Below are positions 6,879 to 9,173 of a stretch of DNA of 9,173 nt, in pieces (position 1 is the stretch's first letter; each line of letters begins with the position of its first letter). This DNA comes from Desulfuromonadales bacterium C00003068 (GTDB lineage: Bacteria > Desulfobacterota > Desulfuromonadia > Desulfuromonadales > Desulfuromonadaceae). The DNA is taken from the NCBI GenBank assembly GCA_001751155.1, contig MAXR01000045.1:807-9979 (forward strand), given 5' to 3'. A program made the translations under genes and the position numbers. The notes under the pieces are model-generated. The model saw only the letters and a program-made list of their open reading frames with translations. It was not told where the DNA came from and did no database searches.

Positions 6879-7223
6879 ATGAAAAAAATTGAGTGGATCT
6901 ATTTCCGTAAGGGATGAGTGTCATGTAAAAAAGCTCAAAAGTTTTTTGAGCAATATACTGTAGAGATCGAGGAGACTGTTGATCCGCGTAAGGAACCTAT
7001 TGATTCTGAAACCGCTTGGCAGAAAATTCTAGGGGCGAAACGGATTGTTGTTGTTAAGGGAAAAGTACTTAAGGATTTGCTTGTTACTGAACGAAACCGC
7101 GAAGAGATTTTAGCAAGTGTGATTGGCCCCTCTGGAAAGTTGCGTGCTCCAACGTTTAAGGTGGGTGATTATTATGTGGTTGGATTTAATGAGGAGATGT
7201 ATGTCACTCAGTTGCAAGAGTGA
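6879..7223 (+). CDS. ArsC/Spx-family selenoprotein with in-frame UGA (Sec13), UxxC motif
   Basis: Read from the ATG at 6879 with GGGGTGA 7 nt upstream, the frame hits TGA at codon 13 (6915-6917) and continues to TGA at 7221-7223, giving 114 residues. Codon 13 falls exactly at the first active-site position of an ArsC-like thioredoxin fold: I-Y-F-R-K-G-U-V-S-C-K-K-A, so Sec13-Val-Ser-Cys16 replaces CxxC. The first strand lies before the UGA, and RAPTFKVGDYYVVGFNE at 89-105 carries the cis-Pro region (P91) and last strands of the fold, so only the readthrough product makes a complete domain. A SECIS-like hairpin follows at the right distance. Likely a cytoplasmic selenol/thiol oxidoreductase; arsenate reduction is possible but not shown. 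A normal gene caller would start at GTG 6918 and lose the active site. The HesB-like selenoprotein gene follows after 62 nt. Confidence 0.93.
6933..6951 (+). promoter_or_regulatory. SECIS-like hairpin of the ArsC-like selenoprotein
   Basis: GCTCAAAA (6933-6940) pairs perfectly with TTTTGAGC (6944-6951) around the loop GTT. The loop starts 23 nt after the UGA and its first base is G, matching the described bacterial SECIS rule (short apical loop 16-37 nt after UGA with a G in its first two bases), the site read by SelB. Confidence 0.8.
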
Positions 7224-7285
7224 TATGGATGATAAGCATAGTATCTGTATAAGATGACTTTTATAACGTGAAAGGAACGAGAAAC

Positions 7286-7588
7286 ATGCTGACCATTACT
7301 GATGAGGCTCGCACTGAGCTGAAAAGTATTTTAGAGCAAAACGATGGTAAATCATTACGAGTGACGATGGCAGGCTTTGGTTGAGGCGGTCCCTCTTTGG
7401 GATTGACTCTGGATGAGTCAACAGATGAAGATAAAATCGTAACTATTAATGAAATTGATGTGTTGCTTGATGCTCAGGTTGTCCGTTTTGCCGACGATCA
7501 AGTGATCCACTACGTACAAGATGGTTTCACTATTACTTCAAAAGAGGGTGGTGGCTGTGGTTCAAGTTGTGGCGGAAGCTGCGGCTAA
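7286..7588 (+). CDS. HesB/IscA-like selenoprotein with in-frame UGA (Sec33)
   Basis: Read from the ATG at 7286 (AAGGA about 9 nt upstream), codon 33 is TGA (7382-7384) and the frame runs on to TAA at 7586-7588, giving 100 residues. The start MLTITDEARTELKSIL is the typical A-type helix, and VTMAGFG-U-GGPSLGLTLDE at 26-44 places Sec where IscA/HesB proteins have their first cluster-binding Cys. The C-terminus has C91, C95 and C99 in a Gly-Ser-rich tail (GGGCGSSCGGSCG), an expanded form of the CxC of IscA. Without readthrough the first half would be orphaned. HesB-like selenoproteins are a known bacterial class. The role is likely Fe-S or metal/selenium handling; the precise function is unknown. 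It is co-directional with and 62 nt after the ArsC-like selenoprotein, and ends before a strong terminator. A normal caller would report only 7397-7588 from a TTG. Confidence 0.94.
7403..7421 (+). promoter_or_regulatory. SECIS-like hairpin of the HesB-like selenoprotein
   Basis: TTGACTC (7403-7409) pairs perfectly with GAGTCAA (7415-7421) around the loop TGGAT. The loop begins 25 nt after the UGA and has G as its second base, which fits the bacterial SECIS rule. A shorter hairpin closer to the UGA (TCCC/GGGA, 7390-7402) may stack below or compete; its loop lies only 9 nt from the UGA and has no G. Confidence 0.75.
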
Positions 7589-7612
7589 CCAAGTGTTCAT
7601 ATCGTTTTAAAC

Positions 7613-7647
7613 AAAAAGAGCCGTCCTATTTAAGGGCGGCTCTTTTT
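7613..7647. terminator. Bidirectional intrinsic terminator between convergent genes
   Basis: AAAAAGAGCCGTCC (7613-7626) pairs with GGGCGGCTCTTTTT (7634-7647) with one G-U pair around a 7-nt loop. The T-run on the plus strand and the A-run on the other side make it work in both directions, ending the selenoprotein unit (+) and the acyltransferase gene (-). Confidence 0.93.
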
Positions 7648-7674
7648 GTTTTGATCTTGTTTATATAAGGACTT

Positions 7675-8454
7675 CTATTCTTTCCAGTCCTTTAAGTTTT
7701 GCTGAATAAACTGAATGATAGTTTCTTGAATCTCTTTTGGGTTACCTGCTGAATCAATTGGGGCGCCGAACTCAAAATAGACTTTTTTATCCGCTAAAAT
7801 CGGGCCAAAATCTTTTAGTCGTTTGCCATTGCTCCATGCATCTGTTTTAAGCACTAAGGGGATAATAGGTACGTTAGCTTTACGGGCTAATTTAATGCCG
7901 ATGGAATTAAATTGCTCGGCATTAAACGTGGTCGTTCGAGTTGTCTGTGGAAAAACGATCACCGACGTCCCTGCTTCAAGTCTTTCACAGCCTTGACTAA
8001 GCACTGTCTTAAGATCTTCGCGCGGATTGGTGCGGTTCACAACCACAGGGTTTCTCGATCGCGCTACATGTTTAAAAAGCGGATAATCGATAAGGCTCTT
8101 CTTGATAACGAATGCTGCAGGCTTGTAGGGAGCTATAAGTGTCGGTAGCACAAAGGTTTCCAGTGTACTCATGTGGTTACCAATAAAAACGCATGGCTCA
8201 GTATTCGCCCCAACATGCTCCATCCCGCGTACTTGAAACTGGACGCCACAGCCTTCAAGGGCTTTGACAATTTTAAAGCTGCTCTTCGCCCAGTCACCTT
8301 CAGTATAAATCCCTTGCTTAGCCATTTGAGCTGCTCTCAAAATAACGTAAAACGCTTGAGGGTAGAAGCAGGCCGTTGGAATTTTATTGCACGGCCAAAT
8401 GCCGCCGTGAGTAGGTGAGTCGTAGCAGCCGTCAATTAATGGTAGTGTTATCAT
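7675..8454 (-). CDS. Lysophospholipid (1-acylglycerol-3-phosphate-like) acyltransferase, variant motifs
   Basis: The product has 259 residues from the ATG at 8454, supported by AAGGAGA 6 nt upstream; a TTG start seven codons earlier would bury that site. PlsC-type enzymes transfer an acyl chain to a lysophospholipid or similar acceptor at the inner face of the membrane. Motif I reads NHMSTLE at 93-99, so the catalytic HX4D is HX4E (H94, E99). Motif II-like VVVNRTN lies at 137-143. Motif III is FPQTTRT at 168-174 in place of the usual FPEGTRS. VPIIPLVLKTD at 195-205 matches motif IV (VPVIPV). No long N-terminal membrane helix is obvious, though 30-45 is fairly hydrophobic. The substitutions suggest a distinct subfamily rather than decay, since the frame is intact. 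It appears to be a single gene ending at the shared terminator. Confidence 0.86.
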   Translation of the reverse strand: MITLPLIDGCYDSPTHGGIWPCNKIPTACFYPQAFYVILRAAQMAKQGIYTEGDWAKSSFKIVKALEGCGVQFQVRGMEHVGANTEPCVFIGNHMSTLETFVLPTLIAPYKPAAFVIKKSLIDYPLFKHVARSRNPVVVNRTNPREDLKTVLSQGCERLEAGTSVIVFPQTTRTTTFNAEQFNSIGIKLARKANVPIIPLVLKTDAWSNGKRLKDFGPILADKKVYFEFGAPIDSAGNPKEIQETIIQFIQQNLKDWKE

Positions 8455-8789
8455 GGTGGTTCTCCTTGCGATCAATCAAAAAACGATAAATTAAAACAGA
8501 TAAGGATCTGTCGTTGCCACGTTTAGCCGTGTAATCCTAACATCTTTTGGCCCCCTATGCTCGCATTTCACAAGTGATCAACTATATAAAGTCTAACCAT
8601 TTGAAGTCGGTATGATGCTCGTAATAGGGTGATTCTTCAATAGTGGTGGTTACTGTGGGAATGTTGAAGGAGGGTGGTTAGGTGAGTATGCAGCTAAGCT
8701 CGTTTTGCGGTAATCTTCAATAAAAGATAAGTTAGGTCAAAGCTATGTTACTAATAACGATTATTGAATGAATTAGCCTTGGAGGAGAT
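8455..8789. other. 335-nt divergent intergenic region, no supportable gene
   Basis: This stretch separates the divergent acyltransferase (-) and oxidoreductase (+) genes and should hold both promoters, but I see no pair of good -35/-10 boxes. It contains an inverted repeat, ACAGAT-AAGG-ATCTGT (8496-8511), about 40 nt before the acyltransferase start, an AT-rich stretch at 8471-8496, and a 13-codon reading frame (8682-8723) with AAGGAGGG 7 nt upstream. No tRNA, known riboswitch or repeat array was recognised. Confidence 0.6.
8496..8511. repeat. Short inverted repeat before the acyltransferase gene
   Basis: ACAGAT and ATCTGT are perfect inverted copies around AAGG. On the minus strand the hairpin is followed by TTTAATTTATCG. 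It is more likely an operator half-site pair or leader hairpin than a terminator, since the stem is only 6 bp. Confidence 0.35.
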
Positions 8790-9173
8790 GTGGAAAATTT
8801 TGATGTCATTGTTATTGGTTCAGGTGGTGGAACAAAGATCGCCCTACCCGCAGCGAAACGTGGGTTAAAAACGGCACTGATTGAGCAAAGTTCCTTCGGT
8901 GGCACGTGTTTAAATCGCGGCTGCATCCCATCCAAAATGTTAATTTATCCCGCCGATGTCATTCTATTATTGAATCAAGCGCATCGACTCAATCTATCAA
9001 TACCGCAACCGATTGATGCAGATTTTACCGCATTAGTAGAGCGAGTGAATAGCACCGTAGATCAAATGTCGCAGCGAATGGCTGATCAGGTTAGCCAATT
9101 AACCAATATTGAATTGATCAAAGGACAGGCTAAATTTGTCAGTGATAAGGTGGTTCAAGTCAATGGCAGGCTG
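8790..9173 (+). CDS. Pyridine-nucleotide-disulfide oxidoreductase (Lpd/MerA-like), N-terminal 128 codons
   Basis: Open from a GTG at 8790 to the right edge with no stop; GGAGG (8781-8785) lies 4 nt upstream. The family consists of FAD flavoproteins passing electrons from NAD(P)H through a redox-active disulfide, such as dihydrolipoamide dehydrogenase, mercuric reductase and mycothione reductase. Residues 4-14 (FDVIVIGSGGG) form the FAD-binding beta-alpha-beta turn, with Thr15 where the third Gly of GxGxxG is usual; E32 at the end of strand 2 (ALIEQ) would bind the ribose. The redox disulfide motif GGTCLNRGCIPSK at 37-49 has C40 and C45. Which substrate it reduces depends on the missing C-terminus (the HxxxxE active-site His). 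The GSGGGTK turn resembles one Lpd-like subgroup I know from other proteobacteria. No neighbour points to a pyruvate dehydrogenase complex. Confidence 0.9.
   Translation, partial: MENFDVIVIGSGGGTKIALPAAKRGLKTALIEQSSFGGTCLNRGCIPSKMLIYPADVILLLNQAHRLNLSIPQPIDADFTALVERVNSTVDQMSQRMADQVSQLTNIELIKGQAKFVSDKVVQVNGRL

Noticed and set aside
6918..7223. ArsC-like gene starting at GTG 6918 as a normal CDS
   Set aside because: It would lack the first beta strand and active-site residue; GTG 6918 directly follows the in-frame UGA, and the coding frame clearly extends upstream to the ATG at 6879 with a Shine-Dalgarno.
7397..7588. Short CDS from TTG 7397, or a pseudogene with a nonsense mutation
   Set aside because: The UGA sits at the functional Cys position and has a correctly spaced SECIS-like hairpin, so selenocysteine explains it better than decay.
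8455..8789. Riboswitch such as the cyclic-di-GMP GEMM motif, common in this bacterial group
   Set aside because: No GEMM core sequences were seen here or in the other intergenic regions.
1..9173. CRISPR array, insertion sequence, phage or toxin-antitoxin genes
   Set aside because: No direct-repeat array, transposase motif, terminal repeats or phage-type gene was seen on either strand.

Overview
The window looks like chromosomal DNA from a deltaproteobacterium of the Desulfuromonadales type (Desulfuromonas, Pelobacter or Geobacter relatives). This is inferred from gene content, not from a database match. The pointers are a Nif3-like gene, a DUF164-type zinc-ribbon gene and the RNase P RNA gene in a row; a LOG-family protein of about 340 residues next to a UbiD-type decarboxylase; and two selenoprotein genes side by side. 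Base composition looks moderate and even, with no obvious island or insertion sequence.

Left part (1-4965, all minus strand), in transcription order: a tRNA with anticodon CAU (probably tRNA-Ile2) with its own promoter; a terminator-like hairpin; a Nif3/DUF34 dinuclear-metal protein; a coiled-coil zinc-ribbon protein; RNase P RNA (rnpB); a hairpin; a YkgJ-like cysteine-cluster protein; a LOG-family nucleotide phosphoribohydrolase; and the first 257 codons of a UbiD-family prenyl-FMN decarboxylase that runs off the left edge.

Right part (5237 to the end): a COG1237-type metallo-beta-lactamase-fold hydrolase (+), a glycine-zipper outer-membrane lipoprotein of the SlyB type (+), and then a two-gene selenoprotein unit (+). 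A short promoter with a 14-bp palindrome over its -10 box precedes an ArsC/Spx-fold protein with a Sec-x-x-Cys site (6879-7223) and a HesB/IscA-like protein with Sec in its first metal/cluster-binding position (7286-7588). Each has an in-frame UGA followed at 23-25 nt by a hairpin loop that fits the bacterial SECIS pattern. Standard gene calling would truncate both. A strong bidirectional terminator separates this unit from a convergent lysophospholipid-acyltransferase-like gene (-). After a 335-nt divergent intergenic region comes the start of a pyridine-nucleotide-disulfide oxidoreductase (+), cut by the right edge.

The most interesting part is the selenoprotein pair: a thiol/selenol redox protein and a cluster- or metal-binding A-type protein, both selenium dependent and apparently co-transcribed. 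No selA, selB, selC or selD gene lies in the window, so the Sec machinery must be elsewhere in the genome.
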